A stretch of 64,000 nt of DNA from Sciurus carolinensis (lineage: Eukaryota; Chordata; Mammalia; Rodentia; Sciuridae): assembly GCF_902686445.1 (NCBI RefSeq), contig NC_062219.1:40699056-40763055 (forward strand). The letters are read 5' to 3'. The stretch's first letter is position 1, and every line of letters starts with the position of its first letter. Both the position numbers and the translations under genes were made by a program. The notes under the pieces were generated by a model. It saw only the letters and a program-made list of their open reading frames with translations. It did not search any database and had not been told where the DNA came from. Below are positions 46,011 through 57,074 of the stretch, one piece after another.

Positions 46011-46959
46011 CTTCTGTGTAGGATAATATATATAACAAAATAAGTGAAATATATCTCTAATTTCTTGTTCTGACTAAATCATAAAAATTAAGAGATGTAA
46101 GAGATGTAAGAAACAGCTGAAAAATACAGAGATCTCTGTATAATTTAATAGGGAGTATAAAATATTTCTCTCTGGAATACATGCCATTCAAGGGTTCTTT
46201 CCATCAAGATTCTTCCAGAATGAATTGAAATTAAAAATAATTTATGCTGATATAGTATCAGATATAGCTTTTTATTAACATTCAATGACTTCCTGCAAAC
46301 TTCTGCAAAATTTATTGCTTTGAAAAAAATTCAAGGACTAGGATAAAATTGCCAAAATCTCCAAGTTACTGAGTTCATAAATGATACAATAGACATTTTC
46401 TATATTAGTTTCAAAACAGTCATGCAGTGCTCACCTTGGAAAAAGCTATTAGACTTACTGACAATTTTAAGGGATTTTTAAAATATTTTTCTTTTTGTGT
46501 TTTCTTTCTTTTCCTTTTTTTTTTTTTTTTTTTTTTTTGTAATTTCCAAAAAATGTCCTAATGAATGTTTGGTCTTTTCCGAGAACAGTTCATTTAACTT
46601 AATTAAGAAAGAACAGAGAAAAATGTGAAAGTATTCTTGAAGCACAGATGACTGTAAAAATGCTATAAAGTCTCAACTAAAGAAAAGATAATTAACCAGG
46701 ATATTGCTCTGTAAAAGCTTAATTATTAAAGGTTGATATAATGTTCTATATAACCAATTAATTTTAAGGAGGTTAACTGAGATTCAGTTAGCCCACCTTT
46801 TAGTTTCAGAGGCAAACATGGAATACCTGAATGATGAATATGCTGTTTACCTAATTTTATTCTTATTGTATTTTAAAAGCTTTACCTAATCCAAGCTTTA
46901 CCTTGGGAAGTTGGAATTTACTGTTCCCAGAGTGTTCCTTGTCCAGATAGCCAGAGTCC
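46011..46959. other. Unrecognised sequence with a poly(T) run
   Basis: A 24-nt T run at about 46515-46538 could be the A tail of a decayed minus-strand retroposon, but no body is recognisable next to it. Otherwise nothing. Confidence 0.5.
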
Positions 46960-47213
46960 CCTTCCACACTAATTCAGGATTCACTCAAATGTGACCTCAA
47001 AAGAAACACTTGCCTTGAACACTCTAAATGAAATTGCACTTCTTGTCTCCAATTCTCTTTTTGTCCTCCTGACATTTTAAATATCAGTTTATAGTGTCTC
47101 TTCCTCAAAGGAATGTTAGGGACTCAGTTTTTTTCACTACCTACCTGTGGCTCCTGTTACAGTTCTTGGCAGGTAGAAGATACACAATAAATGTCTGTTG
47201 AATGAGTGAATCT
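46960..47213 (+). mobile_element. L2 LINE 3' end fragment
   Basis: 'ctcaaatgtgacctcaaaaga' and 'aaacacttgccttgaacactc' are followed by 'cagttcttggcaggtagaaga' and the closing 'aataaatgtctgttgaatgag'. This is classic L2 3'UTR order, sense. Confidence 0.85.
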
Positions 47214-47454
47214 TAAATTTTAAGAATCCAGAAAGGACAAAGATACTGTGTTTGAGGTATTAGATCACTGATTTTATTTTTTAAGGTGTCCAGGTCCTGC
47301 CTATTTATGTGCAGTATAATTTCACACCACTGGAACCAATCACAGTGTCACTATTTCTTATAATATTTAAAACAAAGAGTGGAAATCAAAGACATTCTCT
47401 GATGGGTCCCAACATTTTATTTCTTGCCTTTCTAATAATTTCTACAACAGCAAC
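47214..47454. other. Unrecognised spacer
   Basis: No named repeat. Confidence 0.5.
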
Positions 47455-47880
47455 TGTTATGGTTTGGATGTGAGGTGTCCCCCAAAAGCTCACATGTAAG
47501 ACATTGCAGGACGTTCAGAGGAGAAATGATTGGGATTTAAGAGTCTTGATCCAATCAGTGAATTAATCCCTGATGGGATTAATTGAAGTGGTAGGGTGTG
47601 GCTGGAGGACACTGGACCTGGGGTGTGGCTTTGGGGTATATATTTTGTATCTGAAGAGTGGAGACTCTCTCGCTTCCTGATCACTGTGATGTGAGCTGCT
47701 TCCCTCTGCCACTCTCTCCTGCCATGATGTTTCAGCCTTACCTTGAGTCCAGAGGAATGGAGCCGGCTTTTTATGAACTAAGACTTCTGAAACCCAGAGC
47801 CCTCAAATAAACATTTCATCCTCTACAATTGTGCTGGTCAGATCCTTTTAGTCACAGCAGTGAAAAAACTGACTAAAACA
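47455..47880 (+). mobile_element. MaLR-like solo LTR, complete
   Basis: A 426-bp LTR starting TGTTATGGTTTGGATGTGAG and ending 'aaaaactgactaaaaca', with AATAAA at 47806-47811. 'gggtatatattttgtat' near 47634 is a possible TATA region. A partly conserved palindromic block TCAGTGAATTAATCCCTGA lies at 47555-47573. Flanks 'gcaac' (47450-47454) and 'gtaac' (47881-47885) match at 4 of 5 bases, fitting the 5-bp duplication of ERVL/MaLR insertions. No internal region, so a solo LTR. Confidence 0.9.
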
Positions 47881-47885
47881 GTAAC

Positions 47886-48999
47886 AAAATAAAAATAAAC
47901 ACCACCACCAACAAAGAAAACAGTTTCAACTTGAAGTAGGTAATATCTGTCTTTAAAAGATCACCATGTGTTCTGTGATATTGTACTCTCTGTAGATGAT
48001 AGAAGAAAAAATGTGTATAAAATGTAATATATGAACTATTGCTTAGTCATTAAGTGTACCTTTTATGACATATGCTTAGATGATGTGTGTTTATTATAAT
48101 GGCAAAAAAAAAAATAGTCATGATAAATTAAACTTGTTCTCCCTAGCTGCAACAGAAAGGATCAATGTGGTCAGTAGAGAAAGAGGCCAAAATTCATCAG
48201 ATTGAAGAAAAAAAATTTATAACTGAAGGCTTGTCCTTTGAGTAGTATATGGGCATAGCCTCAGGCGTTCTAAGTCCAGGAGGAATATCAAGCAAGGAAA
48301 AAATAGAGGACTGGGCCAATTCTGCTCCAAGGGGTGCCTGCAAGCCAAGAGGGCCTGAGTATACTGAGTATAGTAGCTGTGCTGCCAGTTACTGCTGGAG
48401 CCATGGACAACCTCCCAGGAGAGATATCATTGAAATGATCACAACCTCATCTAACCATACAGTGGAAATCCAGAGAGAATTTTTGTCCCTTTACACTTTC
48501 ATTATCCAATTTGCTGGTATTAATAGAAGACTCACAGGTATTGCTTATAAAAATTAATGTGGTAAATGAAACTTTACTTGGAAGTAAAAAAGAGAAGTGA
48601 GGGAGGATATGTAAATAAAACTGGAATCCACACTGTTATTAACTGTTACAATTATCTGCAAACCTAACTAAAGAAAACATGGATTGCCTCATTGTCTGAA
48701 CTATTACAATCCAATTGGAAAACCAAAATCTATGCTGTCCAATTTTAATATACATTCCCAGACTAGAAGCTCGTTCAGTATAACTGTTTCCTCCTGTTTT
48801 CCTCAGAACTCTGGCTGCATCTGTGTTTCTGAGGCTTCCTCCAGAAGGAGCTTGCAATAACCATCTTTTAAAAAATAACCATCTTTAAAGCTTTTACTCT
48901 GAATATGATGATCTTACACCTACAGAATTCTTCAGAACTAATAAAGTGCTGAAGCTATTCAATAAAACGATTATTCATTGACCACCGCCCCGCTATGTA
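47886..48999. other. Unrecognised sequence with a 102-codon frame
   Basis: No named repeat. The plus-strand frame at 48249-48557 (102 codons, including two Cys-containing stretches) has no domain I recognise. It ends near 'actcacaggtattg', which resembles a splice donor, but there is no matching acceptor or homology, so I do not call an exon. Confidence 0.45.
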
Positions 49000-49600
49000 T
49001 GCTGCACTGGATGGTAAATAGGATTCAATCTCTACCCAACCAAGAGTCTACAGTATAGTAGGAAGAAAGAGGACAGATATATGCTATAAGCAAAGGGAAG
49101 TCAAAGACTGTGAGAATTCAAAATAAAACAATGTTGCATGCATCTGTGGGATCAGTTATAAGAAATGGACAGTTAACAATGGACACTGTGGGCAGAAAGA
49201 CCCACATGAGCAAAAGTGAAGAGTAAGAGTAAGTAAGAATAGAAGATAGGTCAGTTAATGAAACAACAAGGTAAATGCAGTTGAACAGTAGCAAAGAGAC
49301 TGGGAGGTCATATTGCAGAGGGCCATGGATGTTAGGATGTGACATTTGACTCAAGATGCAAAACAGAGTATTAGAACAGGAACAAAGTAAGGGTGTTACT
49401 GTGTTTAACCTTTGGGATGGTGGAAGTGAGGAGACAGGGTAGCTCATTAGAATGCAGTCACTATAGTTCAGGTGGGCTGTGATACAGATCTGAAATAAGG
49501 TACTGCGGTAGAATTAAGACAGTAGAAAACTGAATGTATAAAGGACTGGTTGGAGATAATGAGCATTTAAATGACACCTCAAGGGTATTGAGCTTCAGTG
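49000..49600. repeat. Probable ancient interspersed repeat, family not named
   Basis: 'caatctctacccaaccaagag', then 'agaatgcagtcactatagttc', 'aggtgggctgtgatacagatc' and 'tgacacctcaagggtattgag'. The style is like the blocks at 5690-6400 and 15600-16420. The 109-codon minus-strand frame at 49118-49447 lies inside it without domain support. Confidence 0.4.
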
Positions 49601-49629
49601 ACACTAGGAGGTAGCAGACATTCTCCTAT

Positions 49630-49790
49630 GCACTTTATGTATTGTATGTCATTCACTCCTACTATGAAAATGAATAAACAATTCTCTTGAATTACTTATG
49701 AGGAAACTGAGGCTTAAAGAACATGGTCAACTTGAACTGCAGTGACATAATCTGGATTGAAACATTCTTGGTTATATGACATAGCCTCTA
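49630..49790 (-). repeat. MIR SINE fragment
   Basis: The plus strand has 'gaggaaactgaggcttaaaga', 'acatggtcaacttgaactgca' and 'gtgacataatctggattgaaa', the reverse complement of the MIR core. Confidence 0.75.
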
Positions 49791-50331
49791 GGAAGACAAG
49801 ATTAGTCATAATAACAGAAAACTTTTCTTTCCAAAGTTATTCCTAGATAATACTGACATCAAATTGTCATATGCATGCATTTTATCTACTAAATCTACTA
49901 TTTATTTTCCTCATTTGTGTAACACAATTAATTTGAAATGTTTTATAATATAAATAAAATTTTGACACACATCAGGTAATAAAGCGAATCAAAGGGAAAT
50001 TAAACCAGAAGAAAAATTTAACCAAAAATGTGAAAAATAACTATACTCAAGTTCCTGATTGTTAAAAGTCCAGAACAATTTGAGAAAAAAAGAAGAGGCT
50101 GTGTTTCACAATCTAGTTTTCTACACAGAAGACAATGAAAAGCATTACATAACCATGTGATTATTTGGCACATTTCTTAGATATTTCCCTAAGATGACAG
50201 AGCTAGAGAGACAATTACTTCTTAGAATGTCACCTAGGTATAGATTCTCAGTAAAATTCAGCATGACTGTTAGGTTTCTCTTTCTTTAAGGAAATGATGA
50301 AATCTGCCCTCCTCACTTTCGAATGTCTTCC
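49791..50331. other. Unrecognised sequence
   Basis: No named repeat. 50326-50331 (TCTTCC) is the left target duplication of the following LTR. Confidence 0.5.
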
Positions 50332-50616
50332 TGTTGGGGGCTGTGCCATGGCGAAGGCGCCGGGATGGCGCCTGGCGGCCAGCCAGAGGTTGCTTTGATC
50401 ACATCAGCGGTGAGGAGGTTGATTAACATAAGCACACCCAGGTGATTTATCATTGACTGGATCCAATTAAGTCCACGCACACAACGCCTGCACAGGTGTT
50501 CCCGAGTGCTCCTGATCGTGCCTGCTCATTTTGACCTTTACCATGATTGGGCAGTTGGCTCCTCGCCTAATCTTCGCATAATTGTCATCAGCCCTACCCT
50601 TCACCTCCTGGAGGGG

Positions 50617-50622
50617 ATATAA
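50617..50622 (+). promoter_or_regulatory. TATA-like box of the class II LTR
   Basis: The sequence ATATAA, in context 'ggggatataagccgg', lies about 90 bp upstream of the AATAAA signal. This is the expected spacing for the U3 promoter of a betaretrovirus-like LTR. Confidence 0.7.
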
Positions 50623-50709
50623 GCCGGCTCTCCTCCAGCACCAGGGTTGGAAGTTCGAGGTTGGAGGTTCCAGGTTGGAGGTTCCAGTTCCCGGGTTTCC
50701 TGATTCATC

Positions 50710-50715
50710 AATAAA
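50710..50715 (+). promoter_or_regulatory. Poly(A) signal of the class II LTR
   Basis: AATAAA in the context 'tcatcaataaaccg', within the presumed R region. Confidence 0.75.
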
Positions 50716-50791
50716 CCGTTCCGAATTCAAGAGCCTCGCTACTCTTTTGTCCCCTGCGCCAAATTGACTCCGCTGGACGGCGTCATCTTCC

Positions 50792-51182
50792 GACTTTGCA
50801 TCATCAGGGCTGTAAACTTGTGGAACGTCATCACATTACAGCACATCAAAAATTTTTACCAGAACATATAAATACATTTTACATCACTGACCTTTATAAA
50901 CTGAATTAATTTTGGACACACGTATGATATAATTAATATTGAACCTTCAACAGATATTTCAAAAGCTGTGCTCACGACCTCTAGGAAATGCTGCTGAAAT
51001 GAAATAGACTCCCTCTTATTTGTTTCTGACTTCAGGTTACAGTTGCTTTGCTTCTTGGGGTTATGATTTATTCAAAGTATTTATTAAAAGTAGACAGGAG
51101 GCTTACAGGCTTTGCTAGTAATTGTGAACTGAGCACGTATATGGAAATCATCATCTGTCCCAAGTAATTTAATAGGCACAAG
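50792..51182. other. Unrecognised sequence
   Basis: No named repeat or exon. Confidence 0.5.
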
Positions 51183-51356
51183 AGGTGACAGGATGTGGAA
51201 AGGACACAGATTTGGGAGTTTGTCAGTATGGTTCCATAGTACCTCCTCTAAGCCTGCTTTCCCTGCACTGGATGTCTATGAAGATTCCTGCATGGTAGTG
51301 AGGAGTAAGGAGAGGCACTGGGCACACTGCAGGCCCTGCAAAAATGGCAGCTATGA
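51183..51356 (+). repeat. Probable MIR SINE fragment
   Basis: 'gacaggatgtggaaaggacac', 'agatttgggagtttgtcagta' resembles the MIR 5' part ('gtggaaagagcacgggctttg'-like), and 'ggcactgggcacactgcagg' resembles the far 3' end. The core is poorly preserved. Confidence 0.5.
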
Positions 51357-54346
51357 CTCCTGTCAGACTTCTTGAGGCCAACACTGGGTTGGATCAAACT
51401 AGAGGAAAAGAAGCATTACAGAGAAAGTGCCAGAGAGCAGAGAGTGGGTGGGAGAGGGCCAGGAAAGAGATGCTTTTTCATGTGTAGAAAATTCTGGAAG
51501 TTTATTAGAAATAAATAGGAACATGAAAAACTTTTGGAACACAATGGTGCAGTTGGCGTTCCATCAAATCCATACCCTCTGCCCTATAATTACTCTTTCG
51601 AAGACTATTCATTTCTTAGATACTTCTTAGCATTTTTTTCTATTCTTTTTTGTGAAAAATTTGCAGGAGGAAGATGCAAACATCTTTTTGTCCATATGTC
51701 TTTCTCTCCAGACTCAAGAGGCGGGTGTAGAAATACTCTGTTGATGTTTGGTGAAATTCTCCCTAACAGACACCATCTCCTAATCACCTTATACTCGTAG
51801 GATGTTCAGTGCATCACGAAGGATGAGTCAGACACACTGTGCTAACTAACTGAAAAAAGGGTAGTTCTGAAAGTAAACTTGCTTCTCAAAAGCAAACAGA
51901 CAAGTGCCTGGATGATCACTGTTCTCCAAGAAGGATGGACATGAGAGTGTTTCATATGAAATGGGGAGCAGACAACAAAACCAGTAGACGATCTAATTGC
52001 TAAAATATTCCATTTGACACACTCTAGAAGATGCTGCTGGACAACAGTTGGAGAAATCTGTCAAGTCTTGTACTGGTTGTCTCTTTAAAATAAAGAATTG
52101 CAACTTACAAGTCTCCAAAATTCATGCCTGGTGTATCTATAACACAAGTACAATGGGTCCACTGGAGTATTTCTGTTATTATGCAAGGACCAGCCCCGCT
52201 TCATCATTCAACTTATCACTTACTCACCCTTTTGGTTATGATTTTATTTCCCATGCAGATCACTCTATATGGAAAGGACATACTGGTCAAGTGATGCTTA
52301 TGCTTCTGTTCACAGCACCAGTAGATTCTAACAGTGATTCCAAAGAGTAACTTCCCTTTGTGATAGAATTTCTTATAATTTCTCTTTTTCACTGAATTTC
52401 TTATAACTTTTGTGATAACATTTCTTGTGACTCAACAAGAAGGAACTAATTTTTACTAAGCAATTTATACATGCCCTATTGGTCATTGTTCATTTAACAA
52501 CAAATTGACATTCTAGTAACTTAAATACACATACATACACATAATCATGAAACATATATATGTTTATATGTGATTATAGATATATATAAATAAAAGCCTT
52601 ATCCTCCAGGTAAGAAAATCTCAAATAAATAAAGAGTTCACCTTTCTGAGCATTTGGAGTCCTCAGAGTTGTTCCTATTACCACAGTTGCTAATATTAAA
52701 AATGTCTTCTAGAACAACAAACACTTCTTCCTAGAATTTTGGGTACTGACCTCAGCTGCCTCCAGGAATATGACCCTTTAATAGTGTGCTGAACAAATGC
52801 CATGCTCACCATTTTCTGATACTGCCCATTATGTCTCTGATTTTGATCCACACAGTTGGACTTGAAGACCATCAGTCTAGATTCTCATCCATGTTTTGCT
52901 ACCAAGAAAACTCTCTGGATTGTTTCAAATGTAATAACTTCATGCATTAATGACAGTCTACATTCCTCTATAACTCCATGTTATCCTGTACCATAATATT
53001 AAACACACACCCACATTTTTGGGCAAATTAATTTCCCCTTCTATATTCTTGCCCTCAATTGCCTCATCTATTAAATAGTTTCAGAAAATGAAAAAGATGA
53101 TATTTAAAAAGATAGTTCAATACCTGGGAAGAAATTTTCTTCCTCTTCTAGGAATATTTATTTTCCTCCCAGGAGAGGATAGTTTTCTTTCATCAGTTTC
53201 ATATCTCCCTAATACACTCTCTAAATTGCAGATGAAACAACATGTTTGCACTATCTTTCTAAGTCATCAGAGAAATCTGGCATGTCTTTGTTTAGCAGGT
53301 TAGCCTTCTCAGACAATAATCTGCGTCATTCTCACTCTTTAAATATAATTGTACTGACATGGGGCAGCTGACTACCTTTTGGAGAGGTTAAGTGAAATTA
53401 TGAAAGCAGAAGCTTTGATCTTCTAGCCGGGAGTGAACCTGATGAATATAACTGATAGCCCTGTGCTTCAGTCCTGTGCTTTCTTCCTAAGAAAACAGTT
53501 ACTCAAGAGTCTTTATTAAGCATGTAGAACCTACGGAAATTCTATATAAAAACTATGTGTTTGTCCTGTGTTAAATTAATGTCTGAAACATAAAAAAATG
53601 AAGGTCTTATGAGGTAGAAAAATGTGCTCTAATTTCATACACTTTTTTCTGTGTTTAGTCTTCTGAAAACTTTCAAATTTTGAAATGAGCACAGCCTAAT
53701 GAGTAAATGTAACCTTAAAAATACATACTTATACACATGTATATATATTATAAACCATATATATATTATAAACCACTGGAAGAACTTTATGGATTATTTT
53801 TAATTCCACAACTACAACTTTACTTGCTTACAGCTCCTTCAGAACCATTACAGACTAACATGTAAATAATACACACATTGAAAGTCTCCTGGTTGAACCG
53901 TAAGAAAAATAAATAATCCTCTAAATCACAGGCTTATTTTATATGATGAGCTGCTACTACAATAGGATTTCTTATTTTAGGAAACTTGGCGAGATCTAGT
54001 TATCCACAAACCTCTGACACTATATGCAAAAATATGATGGACATTTTTCAGAACAGAGGTTCCACAGTTTCCTTCATTAAATATTTCATTATACTCTCCA
54101 TCAAAAAAATAAGTGGAAGATTGAGTATTCTACCTCACCTAGGAGAAATGAAAATATTAAGAAGATAAATAATTAAGTCTATATCTGATTCTTATGGTCA
54201 GAAAAGAAAACTTAGAAGCCCCACTGTGTTTTGTTTTTCTTTTTTTGTGAATTTGCATGCTTATTTTATGTACCAGAAATCACAAAGCTATTTTTATCAC
54301 CTATGTGTCAAAACTTACTGGATTAGAGGAGAAAGGTATTGAAAGA
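51357..54346. other. Unrecognised sequence, no gene seen
   Basis: About 3 kb without a named repeat. It includes a low-complexity AT block at about 52526-52590 with a 'catatatatg' palindrome, and a 16-18 bp tandem duplication ('atatatattataaacc') at about 53740-53775. Frames of 60-100 codons (52048-52350 the longest) show no domains. Confidence 0.5.
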
Positions 54347-54500
54347 CATCAGCAGTTCTCAAAGTGAGTGGACTTAATCACCTGAGGACTTGTTAAAACA
54401 AGTCCTGAATGCCCTCACATCCCTGAATTTTCATAGGACTGCAGTGGAGCCTGGAATCTGCACTCTTGATGAGCACATGGGGTGGGGTGTTCCAGATAGA
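54347..54500 (+). mobile_element. MER5-type hAT-Charlie fragment
   Basis: It begins 'cagcagttctcaaagtgagtg', then 'aatcacctgaggacttgttaa' and 'ctggaatctgcactcttgatg', the MER5A order. It lies inside a 92-codon plus-strand frame (54390-54668), which is therefore not a gene. Confidence 0.8.
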
Positions 54501-56134
54501 GATAGCCAGCAGAACACCTGGCAAGAAACACTGCATTCCCTCCAGTTCATTAACAATTTCTCCTCAAATGGTTTGTGCTGTGCTGTAATTTGTAAGCCAG
54601 GCACCTGGATGCAAGAGTCTGTTTATCAGCATTTTTTTTTCCCAAAAAGCAACTACAAATTTTATTGATTGTAAGATATAGAGTAAATCTAAGAAGGAAA
54701 AAAAAAAAAAAACTACTTTATGTGCCAATGGCTACTTGAAAATTTTCAGAATGTCAAACGATAATCTCAAGGCCATCTTATTAAATACCATTTACTAGAA
54801 CATTTATAAATGAAAACCAGACAATTATAAATCCAGATTATAGATACTATAAGATTGAGTGTTAAACATAAATAAAATTTAATTTATATTCTAGGGCTGT
54901 GCCTCATTTAACAAAGACATTTTTAACATACCTATAATGTTAGGGTGATAGGATCATAAAGTTTTCAGGGAAATTATGAGACTTCCAGTTAATTCACAAA
55001 CATTCATTATTCCTGCATGTCTGGGGAAAAAAATGAAGACAGTTTTATTAAAAGGTCTAAAATAAACAGGTCATATAAATTTTACTACTCATTATGAAAA
55101 GTTAAAAAGAAATTAGGGATATAGACAACATTTGAATAATTGCCCTCAATTTTGTATCTTTAAATAACAGGTCACTTGAAAAAAAAATCTTGAAATATAT
55201 TGTGGGAGAGAACAATGCCCTTCATTGCAGAACTTCAAAATAGTAAAACCCTGATAATTGCTAAAAACACATTTACACCCTGCAGGGTATAAGTAATAAG
55301 GCCAAACTACGGTTCCTCAAAACATAGCCATCATTTTAATAGTTCCACCATAAGTCTTAGCAATGCAATTAATTCTCTGGAATTTATGCAAGTTTTCTAT
55401 GGTGAATCCATGTGAACTCAGACATCATCAGGCAATATTTATGTGGAGTACACAAATAGCCTTGTCACTCAGGAAATGTCTCCTTAATGCAAAAACACCA
55501 GCATATCTGTCTCATTACCATTATCCTCAGACAGGGTATGTGCAGCACATGAGGGCAGCTGACAAGAGATTTCAGCAACCATGGCTGGTCTATAATAGTC
55601 TGGTAACAAGGATTCGTGGCAGATATGGTGTTCGACATATATGGATATGCCAAACCAACAAGAATCAGTGCTCGATACTAGGATTTTTCACATAATTTCT
55701 GGATCAATTTGGAATAATCAAAGCCCTTTTAAAATGATATTCATATAAAAATAAAACTTTGCAGAACCAGTAGAAAATATGTCACCTTGGTAGTATTTTT
55801 TTAATGTGCTACCCAGTCTCTAAATGTCAGGCTTAAAACATCTGAGAATATTTTTCAACGTTTGCTTCAGCCATATGTATTGTGATAGAAGGGCAATAAT
55901 ATTTGTTCCCAAGATTTTAATTTATAAAAATCAGAGATAAGATCCTACTAGGGAAATTCACAACTGCAGTAAGTTGAAAACCCATGGCAATAAAGCAATT
56001 AAAAAGGATTCCGGACTTAATGCAGATTTTGCATAAGATATTAAATTTGCTTATATAAATGAATACATTTATACTATTTCTTGTGCAATATTTTATCACT
56101 TTCCAAACTCATCTCTACCAACTGACTTTCATAT
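54501..56134. other. Unrecognised sequence with a 110-codon frame
   Basis: No named repeat. Contains A runs near 54700. A 110-codon plus-strand frame at 55363-55695 has no family I recognise (a central 'GYVQHMRAADKRFQQPW'). A 62-codon frame overlaps it antisense. The DNA around it is less AT-biased than its neighbours, which could mean a conserved non-coding element or old pseudogene. Confidence 0.45.
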
Positions 56135-56440
56135 TAGACTATACCTTAGGCCCCAGTTAGTAGTTTCCATTACCAGTGGCCAACTGTGGTCTAAAAGAAG
56201 AGCGAGTACAATAAAAGACTTTGACAGAGACAACATTGGCACAATTTTTATTACAGTATACTATTAAAAAGTCCTATTTTTATTGGTAGTTTTCACTGTT
56301 AGTCTCTTACTGTGTCTAATAAAATAAATTTTATCATCGGTATGCATGAATATAAAAATAAACAATATACATGGGACTTGGTGTATCTGTGGCTTCAGGA
56401 ATCCACTCTGGGTCTCAGATCATATGTTTCACAGATGAGA
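56135..56440 (+). mobile_element. TcMar-Tigger-type DNA transposon remnant
   Basis: The left part 'accagtggccaactgtggtct' matches the 'acccgtggtcaaccgtggtc' wording of this family's terminal region. Further on come 'gtctcttactgtgtctaataa', 'ttttatcatcggtatgcatg' and 'ttggtgtatctgtggcttcag' with 'gaatccactctgggtct', the known right-hand part. It has lost any transposase frame. Confidence 0.72.
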
Positions 56441-56842
56441 AAAGACTATGATGACATTCTGGACAAATCAGAGATAAAAATGCTGCTCTAAGACAGTAGA
56501 AGTGAATGTTTCCATTTTTCTGACAGAATTAAACAGGAATAGTCACTGGAGTTCTGCTCCAAACCAGGAAAGATCCAGAAGACCAAAGGTACTTTAAGTC
56601 CACCTCAGTATTCAGCATCCCTCTAGAAAAGATCTGAAGATATAATTAAGTTGATGAACTTATAATCCTATCCTGGAAACCTTCAGGAAAGTCAGACCCC
56701 CATCTCCAAACCCTGGAGCTTCTCTGAGGGGCCAATACCTTCAGCAATCCTTAGTTGTGATCACTGGGTTTTACATAGGTTACTGAAGCCTGAAAGCTTC
56801 ATCTTCCTCACTGTAATGTGCAGATAATATTTTATAAGGCTG
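56441..56842. other. Unrecognised sequence
   Basis: No named repeat. 56833-56842 is the left target duplication of the next SINE. Confidence 0.5.
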
Positions 56843-57064
56843 GTTATTTTTTTTGGGGGGGAGGGGCGGGTTTGGGAGTGAATGAACTCAGGGTCACTTC
56901 ACCACTGAGCCACATCCCCAGCCCTATTTTGTATTTATTTAGAGACAGGGTCTCACTGAGTTGCTTAGTGCCTCACTTTTGCTGAGTCTGGCTTTGAACT
57001 CTTTATCCTCCTGTCTCAGCCTCCTGAACTACTGGGATTACAGGCATGTGCCCCTGCACCCAGC
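56843..57064 (-). mobile_element. B1-dID composite SINE, intact ends
   Basis: The plus strand reads the T/G-rich antisense tail, then the antisense ID half ('cactgagccacatccccagcc'), the linker 'agagacagggtctcactgag' and the antisense B1 half to 'gattacaggcatgtgcc'. A perfect 10-bp target duplication 'tataaggctg' lies at 56833-56842 and 57065-57074. Confidence 0.94.
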
Positions 57065-57074
57065 TATAAGGCTG

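Larger units (their letters stand above)
50332..50785 (+). mobile_element. Class II (ERVK/IAP-like) solo LTR
   Basis: A 454-bp LTR starting TGTTGGGGGCTGTGCC and ending GGACGGCGTCA, flanked by a perfect 6-bp target duplication TCTTCC (50326-50331 and 50786-50791). A 6-bp duplication with TG...CA ends is typical of ERV class II. It has a TATA-like ATATAA at 50617-50622 and AATAAA at 50710-50715, in the order U3-R-U5. Repeated 'ggttggaggttcca' units lie at about 50645-50688. It is much richer in GC and CpG than the surroundings, so methylated CpGs have had little time to decay and the insertion is probably young. No internal gag/pol remains. Frames of 87 and 61 codons here are incidental. Confidence 0.92.

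Noticed and set aside
46515..46538. Poly(T) run considered as the tail of a minus-strand retrocopy
   Set aside because: No recognisable SINE, L1 or gene body lies beside it and no target duplication is evident.
49118..49447. 109-codon minus-strand frame
   Set aside because: It lies within a probable old interspersed repeat. No domain is seen and no splice context supports an exon.
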